From an uncultured Collinsella sp. (GTDB lineage: Bacteria > Actinomycetota > Coriobacteriia > Coriobacteriales > Coriobacteriaceae), in NCBI GenBank assembly GCA_900552735.1, contig USBA01000012.1:1-20244 (forward strand): a DNA stretch of 20,244 bases, given 5' to 3'. This document shows positions 14,501 through 20,244 of this stretch, one piece after another. Made by a program: the position numbers and the translations under genes. Position 1 is the stretch's first letter. Each line of letters starts with the position of its first letter. The notes under the pieces were generated by a model, which made no database searches, had not been told where the DNA came from, and saw nothing but the letters and a program-made list of their open reading frames with translations.

Positions 14501-17500
14501 ACGAGCGCGAGTCTGTCGAGATCCCCGCCTTCGGCATCAAGGGCTACTCGGGCACCTACGATGGCGAGTGGCACGGCGTGACGGTTGACACCGAGACTGT
14601 TGCATCTATTAAGTATCGCGAGAAGGGCGAGAAGAAGTGGAGTGACGAGTCTCCGCTCATCTGCGATGCCGGTACCAAGACCGTCGAGTTTGAGGCGATC
14701 CTTACGTCTGGGGACATCTGCAAGGGCGAGGTCGAGCTTAAGGTCGATCCCCGTCCGGTGACGGTGAAGCCCAAGGACGCTTCGAAGATGTACGGTCTCG
14801 ACGATCCAACCTTTGAGCTCGAAGCCGTCGAGGGCTCGATTGTTCAGGGCCACCCGCTTTCTTGGTTCAAGATCCACCGTGAGGCTGGCGAGAACGTGGG
14901 CGCCTATACGCTGACGATCGAGGAAAGCAAGGTCGGCGACAAGTGGGACAAGATCCAGCGGGCGAACTATGCTCCGACGCTCCAGACCGGCACGTTCGAG
15001 ATCGCCAAGCGCCAGATTGGTGTTGGCTGGACGGTCGGAACGTATACCTATAACGGCAAGCCTCAGGGCCCCAAGGTCACGGTCAGCAATGTTGCCGAGG
15101 GCGACGAGGGTAAGGTTTCCTATGAGGTTGAGAACGCGACGGGCATCGATGCCGGTAGCTATCCGGCAAAGGTGACGGGCCTCGTCGGTGACCCCGAGGT
15201 CATCAAGAACTATGCCCTTCCTACCGAAAACCTTGAGTATACCTACACGATTTATAAGGCCGAGCAGGAGAAGCCCCAGGGCCTGAAGGCTACCGCCGAA
15301 ACCATCCGTGGCAAGTGCGACGGCAAGATTGAAGGCGCGCACGGCGGCGTCGCCTACCGCCTGTTCCGCACCGAAGCCGGGGACGCCGATGGTGAGACCA
15401 CGGTTTCCGAAGACGGTAAGATTGAGAATCTTGCCGCTGGCGACTACCAGGTCTGGTATGCCGAGACCGATAATTACATGCCGTCCACGCCTGTGGAAGT
15501 GCATGTCGGCAAGGGCAAGTACCTGAACGTCAGTCTTTCCGAGAAAAATGACGCCTGCTCGATAGTGTGGCATAGCCCGAACAGGCTGCAGTGGCACGAA
15601 AGCGTAGAGTTCTCGGTTAAGATCTCCGATGGCTACTACGCGGGCGACGACTTTGCCGTCAAGGCGAACGGCGTGGTTCTCGAGAAGAACGAGGGCGGAA
15701 GGTTCGCCCTGAGCAATGTCGAGGAGAATACCGCCATCACGGTCGAGGGCGTGCGCAAGCACGAGGCCGTGAACGATAAGTGGCTCTCCGACGATAACGC
15801 GCACTGGCATCAGTGCACCTGCGGCGAGAAGATCGATGAGACTTCGCACGCCTTTGAGTGGGCCATCGACAAGGCGCCCACGGCAACCGAGGCTGGCTTC
15901 AAGCATCAGCAGTGCACAGTCTGTGGACATGCGTTGCCTGCAGTCGAGATTCCGGCTGCCGCTATTGTTGGCTATTCCGATGAGTACGACGGTGCGTATC
16001 ACGCGGTCGATGCGACGAGCCTGCCCGAGGGCGCAACGGCCCAGTACAGCACCGACGGCAAGAACTGGTCCCCCGAGGCCCCCAAGATCAAGGACGTTGG
16101 CACGTTGACCGTTGCTTACAAGGTGACGATTGACGGTGCGACCGCCGAGGGTGAGGTTACGCTCGAGGTCAAGCCACGCGCGATCACGGTTGCGGCCGAT
16201 GCCTCCTCCAAGACGTACGGCGAGGCCGACCCCGTGTTTACGTGGACGATCACATCCGGCGAGCTTGTCGAGGGCGAGAGCCTCCAGGGTATTGAGATCG
16301 AGCGCGAAGATGACGACAACGTGCGCGAGGGCGGCTATGCTCTGCAGCTGACGCAGCCCGAGGGTGCAAACCCCAACTACAGCATCACGTTCGTCGACGG
16401 CATGTTCACCATCAACCAGCGTCTGCTCACTGTGACGTGGGGCACCACCGAGTTCACCTATGACGGCAAGGAGCACTGCCCTGTGGCCACGCTCGGCAAT
16501 GTTGTCGGCAATGATGACCTCGGCGCGACCGTTGAGGGCTCCCAGACCGAGGTCGGCACCTCTTATAAGGCGACCCTCGCCGAGCTGACGGGCAAGGCTG
16601 CTGGCAACTACGTGCTGCCCGCCGATGGCTTGACCTGCGAGTTCTCCATCAAGAACGCCGCGCAGTACGCGCCGGTGGTCCAGGCCACCGCCGAGACCGT
16701 GAGCGGCAAGAAGGACGGCAAGATCACGGGCGTCGACGCTACCATGGAGTGGCGCGCCAAGGGCGCTGCCGAGTACCAGGCCGTGGGCGAGGGCGTGACC
16801 GAGCTTAAGGATCTCGCCGCCGGCGTGTACGAGGTGTGCTATCAGGCCAAGGCCAACTACGACGCGTCTTCCGTCACCGAGGTCACCGTGGCTACCGGTC
16901 GCAAGCTCGTCGTGACGCTGCCGAGCAACCAGGTTGGCTACACGCTCACCGCGACGGCAACCGAGCTCGACTGGCACGGTTCCGCAACGCTTACCATGAG
17001 TATCGACGGCGCGTACTTTACGAGCAAGGACTACACCGTCAAGGTCGACGGTAAGGTCGTTAAGCTTTCCGACGACGGCACCTATGAGCTCAAGGACGTC
17101 GAGGGCGATGTGAACGTGACGGTCGAGGGCGTGCTCAAGCACGAGCCCGACGGCTCCGGCTGGGCACACGACGCCAAGAACCACTGGCATATCTGCCGCT
17201 GCGGCGAGGTCCTCGACAAGGCCGAGCATACCTTTAAGTGGGTTGTCGACAAGCCGGCGACCGTTGAGGCCAAGGGAGAGAGGCATGAGGAGTGCACCGT
17301 CTGCGGCGAGAAGGGCAAGACCGAGGAGATCGCGATTCTGAAGCCCGAGATCATCGACGGTAAGGGTCAGACGATGGTGGTCGAGGCCGCTAAGGACCTG
17401 AGCTTCCGCTCGAACGCGCCGATCAAGTACTTCCAGAAGGTGCTGGTTGACGATAAGGAGGTCGCGGCCGAGAACTACGTGCTCACCGAGGGCTCTACGA

Positions 17501-17799
17501 TCGTGACGCTCAAGGCGAGCTTCCTGAAGACGCTCGGCGTGGGCGAGCACAAGCTGAGCGTGGTTTCGACCACGGGCACGGCCGAGACGACCTTTACCGT
17601 TGCCGAGGCTGCCAAGCCCGCTCCTGGTCAGACCACCACGACTACTACGACCACGACCACGACTTCCAAGCCTAAGAAGAAGGCTAGCAAGGAGACGTTG
17701 CCTCAGTCCGGCGATAGCGCGTACGCCATGGCTGGTGCCGTGCTCGCAGCCGGTGTGGCGGCCCTGCTGCTGGCGTGGGCCATGAAGCGCCGCGCTTAA
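11569..17799 (+). CDS. Giant cell-wall-anchored surface protein with superrepeat architecture
   Basis: This 2076-residue protein starts at ATG 11569 with GGGGAG 7 nt upstream. A signal peptide (MREKKMGMRRLAACVLAAAL) probably ends after VAEA at about residue 37. Residues 45-465 look like a right-handed beta-helix, with Asn-rich rungs such as NCTFKNNSDDC and GCTFENNSQG and about ten cysteines. Next come an HEHEW module (497-627) and Ig-like modules. A unit then occurs nearly twice: Cys/His module, YDG domain, MBG-like domain (SKMYG at about 1074, SKTYG at about 1550), second MBG half, TAET/GKI domain, WHxS domain. The Cys/His module (HWxxCxCG, then HxxCxxCG) occurs at 935, 1412 and 1872. The end has 11 consecutive threonines (2022-2032), sortase motif LPQSG (2044-2048), a membrane helix and KRRA. 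It is probably an adhesin anchored to peptidoglycan by sortase. Ligand unknown; the divergent LytTR system is the likely regulator. Confidence 0.96.
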   Translation: MREKKMGMRRLAACVLAAALALGGAATTLATPTVAEAYPSAAIKPKHLKSELSYGESDVIQLSGGKDYRFAGTVDIDHYEVEGGTKENPTRLYFTDSSSLGGPLTVKRDLTYSQHPLFVLKGGYVEFIGDSGTSTEVRCDGKTFLSDSNDYEARGGVDKPNTGKSLNLSVKNLKLVSRTDNKDTVRAITLYGTMGAGETASFTNVNVSGWKCCKNNAFKVDQGNEIYEASPAPVTIRGSQVAVDAAFVNCTFKNNSDDCVGALSVVGRSKTPKVTLNGCTFENNSQGMIACDEMKVESGHVHAGNIGVKNAIVALNNCSIRSTNNASWNGPCSYMFRVWDIQYQMHMTSAIAVAKDASCTINGTVIDDSFVFPSDYFNGRDISGQDEKRCAIYALGSVTLAGNTKVTTAKAKGVDASDVSGNGKIHVDKSFTGEAVLSVDDTKFDPESNKQYYYYDYVNLGTSDLSQEDLASRLKLANADLAYDVAGGEVKVIHRKHEHEWTYSANKDGYSIAATCNGQYETSHCVYSRDGETISLMSSKRGDLSFTYNGKQRDAALATTKPSQKDNAVAQGKVKIVSARFYRCADENDTVGIEMEGSQPCDAGTYRVVATVAVEGQNDVTLERVFKINPASLAEKDSNRKDLCKVEIIGYDKLKDNVRFSNGDVLNDVPSYKWTGEEITPRIKVTYKLGDEWIELKEGVDFERLAWGESVSEKDPGAYRSQLWGLGNFASYESIYSCKFFYWSIYGTQFENVQAKGFDGTYDGKAHSPSVTVDNAPEGMQIEYSVDGGLLYEDRIPSYTNVTRDVYDNVCAETIKYRITAPDYVPVEGELKIKIAPAEQAAPKDVKTTATTGHALADGSIDGIDNTYEWKAEVASDYQRIAEGETSVKGLAAGKYSVRLKADRNHNASEALTVEVKDGPKKADGSGWKHDDAEHWNTCTCGKEDVDRAKHDFEWVVDQAATADKPGSKHEHCKTCGYERESVEIPAFGIKGYSGTYDGEWHGVTVDTETVASIKYREKGEKKWSDESPLICDAGTKTVEFEAILTSGDICKGEVELKVDPRPVTVKPKDASKMYGLDDPTFELEAVEGSIVQGHPLSWFKIHREAGENVGAYTLTIEESKVGDKWDKIQRANYAPTLQTGTFEIAKRQIGVGWTVGTYTYNGKPQGPKVTVSNVAEGDEGKVSYEVENATGIDAGSYPAKVTGLVGDPEVIKNYALPTENLEYTYTIYKAEQEKPQGLKATAETIRGKCDGKIEGAHGGVAYRLFRTEAGDADGETTVSEDGKIENLAAGDYQVWYAETDNYMPSTPVEVHVGKGKYLNVSLSEKNDACSIVWHSPNRLQWHESVEFSVKISDGYYAGDDFAVKANGVVLEKNEGGRFALSNVEENTAITVEGVRKHEAVNDKWLSDDNAHWHQCTCGEKIDETSHAFEWAIDKAPTATEAGFKHQQCTVCGHALPAVEIPAAAIVGYSDEYDGAYHAVDATSLPEGATAQYSTDGKNWSPEAPKIKDVGTLTVAYKVTIDGATAEGEVTLEVKPRAITVAADASSKTYGEADPVFTWTITSGELVEGESLQGIEIEREDDDNVREGGYALQLTQPEGANPNYSITFVDGMFTINQRLLTVTWGTTEFTYDGKEHCPVATLGNVVGNDDLGATVEGSQTEVGTSYKATLAELTGKAAGNYVLPADGLTCEFSIKNAAQYAPVVQATAETVSGKKDGKITGVDATMEWRAKGAAEYQAVGEGVTELKDLAAGVYEVCYQAKANYDASSVTEVTVATGRKLVVTLPSNQVGYTLTATATELDWHGSATLTMSIDGAYFTSKDYTVKVDGKVVKLSDDGTYELKDVEGDVNVTVEGVLKHEPDGSGWAHDAKNHWHICRCGEVLDKAEHTFKWVVDKPATVEAKGERHEECTVCGEKGKTEEIAILKPEIIDGKGQTMVVEAAKDLSFRSNAPIKYFQKVLVDDKEVAAENYVLTEGSTIVTLKASFLKTLGVGEHKLSVVSTTGTAETTFTVAEAAKPAPGQTTTTTTTTTTTSKPKKKASKETLPQSGDSAYAMAGAVLAAGVAALLLAWAMKRRA
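14371..17340 (+). repeat. Long-period protein superrepeat inside the adhesin
   Basis: The module HWxxCxCG...HxxCxxCG recurs at residues 935, 1412 and 1872, giving periods of 477 and 460 residues (about 1.4 kb). The domains in between recur in the same order. DNA identity is low, so this is an old duplication rather than a fresh tandem repeat. An incomplete earlier unit (KTTATTGHALADGSIDGI onward, about residues 845-930) precedes the first module without the WHxS domain. Confidence 0.75.
17632..17664 (+). repeat. Eleven-threonine codon run
   Basis: Eleven ACN codons in a row (mixed ACC, ACG and ACT) encode a Thr spacer followed by a lysine-rich stretch before LPQSG. It is probably the wall-spanning linker and is prone to length change. 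Confidence 0.85.
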
Positions 17800-17815
17800 C
17801 CGCATGCCAGTCCCC

Positions 17816-17851
17816 AGCGGGTCCGGATCGAGCAATCCGGACCCGCTTTTA
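17816..17851 (+). terminator. Rho-independent terminator after the adhesin
   Basis: AGCGGGTCCGGAT and ATCCGGACCCGCT form a 13-bp perfect stem around the loop CGAGCA, followed by TTTTAT. It lies 17 bp after the adhesin stop codon. Confidence 0.93.
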
Positions 17852-17917
17852 TGCCCATCGTTTCTTGGGCCAAGGCAAAATGGACCTGCCGCATGATTGA
17901 ATCTTTATTTCAACTTT

Positions 17918-17961
17918 ACACCTAGGTTTACAGCTGTCTTGTCAGCTGTAAACCTAGGTGT
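17918..17961 (+). promoter_or_regulatory. Perfect 19-bp inverted-repeat operator of the nad operon
   Basis: ACACCTAGGTTTACAGCTG (17918-17936) and CAGCTGTAAACCTAGGTGT (17943-17961) are exact reverse complements around TCTTGT. The element sits 41 bp before nadA. A repressor dimer bound here would cover the promoter. Niacin- or NAD-responsive repressors such as NiaR control nadABC operons in other bacteria and are the natural candidates, but I cannot match the site to a named consensus with certainty. An RNA hairpin role is a weaker alternative because no T-run follows. Confidence 0.8.
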
Positions 17962-17967
17962 CATACT
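17939..17967 (+). promoter_or_regulatory. nadA promoter overlapping the operator
   Basis: TTGTCA at 17939-17944 (5 of 6 matches to the -35 consensus) and CATACT at 17962-17967 (4 of 6 matches to the -10) are 17 bp apart. The right arm of the inverted repeat fills the spacer and reaches the -35 box. Confidence 0.6.
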
Positions 17968-18002
17968 AAAGCCCCAAGATTCGCCAAAAGAGAGGGGCCT
18001 TG

Positions 18003-19028
18003 ATGGCACAGAGCGCGAACATGGATGCGTCGGAGCTTGCACGCGATATCGCGGCCGGCCTAGCATCGGCAACGACGGCAACGGAGCGCGCGGCACTGGT
18101 GCCCGCAGAGCTCGTCGAGGCCATTCAGCAACTAAAAACCCAACGTGACGCGGTGATCCTGGCGCACTACTATGTGGCGCCCGAGGTCCAAGCCGTTGCC
18201 GATTACGTCGGCGACAGCTTCTACCTGGCAAAGCTCGCCAAGAGCCTGCCGCAGCAGACCATCGTGCTGTGCGGCGTGGAGTTTATGGGCGAGAGCGCCA
18301 AGCTGCTCAACCCCACCAAGACCGTGCTGCTGCCCGAGCCGGGTGCGGATTGCCCCATGGCGCACATGGTCAAGCGCGAGACGGTTGACGCGGCGCGCGC
18401 CGAGTACGGCGACGACCTTGCCGTGGTCTGCTACGTCAACTCGACGGTCGAGATCAAGAGCTGGAGCGACGTGTGCGTCACCAGCTCCAACGCCGTCAAG
18501 ATCGTGTCCGAGCTGCCGCAACAACACGTCCTGTTCATTCCCGACCAAAACCTGGGCCGCTTCGTAGCCGAGCAGGTGCCGCAAAAGCACGTTCTGCTCA
18601 ACAAGGGCTACTGCCCGCGTCATCACATCATCACCGTCGAGCAGATCGTCGACGCGCAGGAAGCGCATCCCGATGCGCTCGTACTGGCGCACCCCGAGTG
18701 CAAAGCCGACGTCCTGGCCGAGGCCGACTACATCGGCTCCACCGCCGGCATCATCAAGTATGCCGAGGAGTCGGACGCCAACGAGTTCATCATCGTGACG
18801 GTCCGCGGCGTGCTCTACGAGCTCGAGCGCCGCTGCCAGGGCACCGGCAAGAAGTTCTACTTCCCCGCGGTGCAGCCCACCTGCGTCAACATGGATCTCG
18901 TCACGCTCGAAAAACTCGTGCACTGCCTGGAGACGGGCGAGGGCGAGGTGCAGATTGGCGTGTCGGATGAGGCCGCCGATCAGGCCAAGCTCACGCTCGA
19001 CCGCATGCTCGAGTACGCGGCACACTAA
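18003..19028 (+). CDS. nadA: Quinolinate synthase NadA
   Basis: This 341-residue protein condenses iminoaspartate with dihydroxyacetone phosphate to give quinolinate, the second step of NAD synthesis from aspartate. The three cysteines expected to hold the [4Fe-4S] cluster are in their usual motifs: Cys117 (GADCPMAHM), Cys233 (HPECKADV) and Cys294 (QPTCVNMD). Other family segments are ILAHYYVAPEVQAVADYVGDS, CYVNSTVEIKSWSDVCVTSSNA and IPDQNLGRFVA (first segment at about 50-70). The ATG at 18003 has GAGGGG 5 nt upstream; the adjacent TTG at 18000 is less likely. The first ~35 residues (Ala-rich) are a short extension. nadB follows 56 bp downstream in the same operon. Confidence 0.98.
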   Translation: MAQSANMDASELARDIAAGLASATTATERAALVPAELVEAIQQLKTQRDAVILAHYYVAPEVQAVADYVGDSFYLAKLAKSLPQQTIVLCGVEFMGESAKLLNPTKTVLLPEPGADCPMAHMVKRETVDAARAEYGDDLAVVCYVNSTVEIKSWSDVCVTSSNAVKIVSELPQQHVLFIPDQNLGRFVAEQVPQKHVLLNKGYCPRHHIITVEQIVDAQEAHPDALVLAHPECKADVLAEADYIGSTAGIIKYAEESDANEFIIVTVRGVLYELERRCQGTGKKFYFPAVQPTCVNMDLVTLEKLVHCLETGEGEVQIGVSDEAADQAKLTLDRMLEYAAH

Positions 19029-19033
19029 GCCAA

Positions 19034-19064
19034 TGTGACATGAGGGACCATCCCTTATGCCACA
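19034..19064 (+). repeat. 31-nt hairpin between nadA and nadB
   Basis: TGTGACATGAGGGA and TCCCTTATGCCACA pair around the loop CCA with one mismatch and one G-U pair. It begins 5 nt after the nadA stop codon and ends 20 nt before the nadB start. No T-run follows, so it is probably an intercistronic stabiliser or a dispersed REP-like element rather than a terminator. Confidence 0.7.
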
Positions 19065-19084
19065 GTACAAGGGAGAGGATTCCT

Positions 19085-20244
19085 GTGGAAACCAAGCAAT
19101 ACTCCGACATGGAGTGCGATGTCGTCATTGCCGGCTGCGGCGTGGCAGGCCTATACGCGGCCCTCAATCTGCCGACGAGCACGCGCGTAATCATGCTCTC
19201 CAAGGGCGCTGTTGACGAGTGCGATTCGATGCTCGCGCAGGGTGGCATCTGCGTACTGCCCGAAGGCTCTGACTACGATGCCTTCTTTGAGGACACCATG
19301 CACGCCGGCCATTACGAGAACCGCCGCGAGAGTGTTGACATCATGATTCGCTCGAGCCGTTCGGTCATCAACGACCTGCTGGCCATGGGCGTGGATTTTG
19401 AGCGCAAGGCCGACGGCAGCCTCGACTTTACCCGCGAGGGCGCTCACAGCCGACCGCGCATCGCCTTCCATGCCGATATTACGGGCAAGGAGATTACGAC
19501 CAAGCTGCTCCAGGCCGTTCGCAAGCTGGATAACGTGCAGATTTTGGAGCACGTGGCCATGACCGACATCCTGACGGGCGAGCGTGACGGCGCCACGGTG
19601 TGCACTGGCGTCGTCGCCGTTCCCGTGGACGAGGACAACTCGGTTCGTCCCGCCGACGAACTGGCAAATGCCGCCGGGGGCGTGCATGCCGGCGAGCCGT
19701 TTAAGATCCATGCCCGCCACACGCTGTGGGCGACGGGCGGCATCGGCGGCGTATACGACCATTCGACTAACTACCCGCAGCTCACGGGCGATGCCTGCTA
19801 CATTGCTCAGGAGCATGGCATTAAGATGGAGCACCTGGACTACGTGCAGATTCACCCCACGGGTCTGTTCTCGCCGCAGCCGGGCCGCACCTTCCTGATC
19901 AGCGAGAGCTGCCGCGGCGAGGGAGCGATTTTGCTCAATGCCGCCGGTGAGCGCTTTACCGACGAGCTTCAGCCGCGCGATGTGGTCGCCGCCGCTATTC
20001 GCGAGCAGATGAAGCAGGACGGCACCGAGCACGAGTGGCTGAGCTTCGCCCCCGTCGAGCGCGACGTAGTGACCGGGCACTTCGCCAACATCCGCGCACG
20101 CTGCCTGGAGGACGGCCGCGACATCTTGGACGAGCCCATCCCCGTTACGCCCACGCAGCACTACTTTATGGGCGGCGTGTGGGTCGACAAGGACGGTCGC
20201 ACCTCGATGCTCGAGCTCTACGCCGCGGGCGAGACGGCCTGCAA
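19085..20244 (+). CDS. nadB: L-aspartate oxidase NadB (3' end beyond the window)
   Basis: The visible 386 residues belong to the FAD-dependent succinate dehydrogenase/L-aspartate oxidase family. NadB oxidises aspartate to iminoaspartate, which NadA then uses. The FAD-binding motif is GCGVAG at 17-22. The segment AHSRPRIAFHADITGKEI and the later WATGGIGGVYDHSTNYP, TGDACYIAQEHG and VQIHPTGLFS segments match NadB, as do ESCRGEGAILLN and HYFMGGVWVD near the window end. The start is GTG 19085, with AGAGG 6 nt upstream; an ATG eight codons later would cut into the first strand. The pairing with nadA supports NadB over fumarate reductase. The next gene, nadC, would be expected just beyond the window. 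Confidence 0.96.
   Translation, partial: METKQYSDMECDVVIAGCGVAGLYAALNLPTSTRVIMLSKGAVDECDSMLAQGGICVLPEGSDYDAFFEDTMHAGHYENRRESVDIMIRSSRSVINDLLAMGVDFERKADGSLDFTREGAHSRPRIAFHADITGKEITTKLLQAVRKLDNVQILEHVAMTDILTGERDGATVCTGVVAVPVDEDNSVRPADELANAAGGVHAGEPFKIHARHTLWATGGIGGVYDHSTNYPQLTGDACYIAQEHGIKMEHLDYVQIHPTGLFSPQPGRTFLISESCRGEGAILLNAAGERFTDELQPRDVVAAAIREQMKQDGTEHEWLSFAPVERDVVTGHFANIRARCLEDGRDILDEPIPVTPTQHYFMGGVWVDKDGRTSMLELYAAGETAC

Noticed and set aside
13768..17835. A 1355-residue open frame on the minus strand opposite the adhesin
   Set aside because: It is antisense to a clearly coding gene, has no recognisable domains, and is Leu/Gly/Arg/Asp-rich in the way expected from the complement of GC-rich codons. 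Long antisense frames are common in such DNA.

Overview
The window looks like chromosomal DNA from a Coriobacteriia gut anaerobe, most likely Collinsella or a close relative. This is inferred from the high-GC coding bias, the Coriobacteria-like histidine kinase and response regulator, a huge LPxTG-type surface protein, and the hyp and nad gene sets. No rRNA, tRNA, CRISPR array, transposase or integrase was seen.

Layout: (1) 1-261 is the C-terminal end of a glucose-family PTS IIA domain, followed by a terminator. (2) 495-1052 is a small lipoprotein gene, followed by about 330 bp of non-coding DNA that holds a near-perfect ~100-nt palindrome and a second REP-like inverted repeat. (3) 1379-2047 (-) is a phosphoglycolate-phosphatase-like HAD hydrolase. 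(4) 2172-8013 (-) is a nickel and [NiFe]-hydrogenase maturation cluster. In transcription order it runs: unknown 82-aa protein, NikR with a His/Cys-rich N-terminal tail, hypF, hypC, hypD, hypE. hypA and hypB are not in the window. (5) 8234-8554 (-) is thioredoxin, divergent from 8691-9266 (+), a protein that resembles a degenerate uracil-DNA glycosylase fold.

(6) 9327-11326 (-) is a LytTR response regulator overlapping a GHKL sensor kinase. The kinase reading frame is interrupted by three in-frame TAG codons right after a nine-base homopolymer. (7) 11569-17799 (+) is a 2076-residue cell-wall-anchored protein, divergent from the two-component system. It has a signal peptide, a beta-helix, a superrepeat of about 460-477 residues with Cys/His modules and MBG-like domains, a Thr run, LPQSG, a membrane segment and a basic tail. 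(8) 18003-20244 (+) is nadA and nadB (cut by the window end), behind a promoter whose spacer is one arm of a perfect 19-bp inverted repeat.

How the genes work together: HypF, C, D and E build and insert the Fe(CN)2CO part of the [NiFe] site, and NikR next to them suggests nickel-responsive control. The LytTR system lies head to head with the large adhesin and is its most obvious candidate regulator, although the kinase may be dead or split. nadA and nadB make quinolinate for NAD from aspartate, with an operator that suggests repression by NAD or niacin status. The most unusual items are the triple-amber sensor kinase, the long-period adhesin superrepeat, the nad operator geometry, the metal-binding NikR tail and the degenerate glycosylase-like protein.
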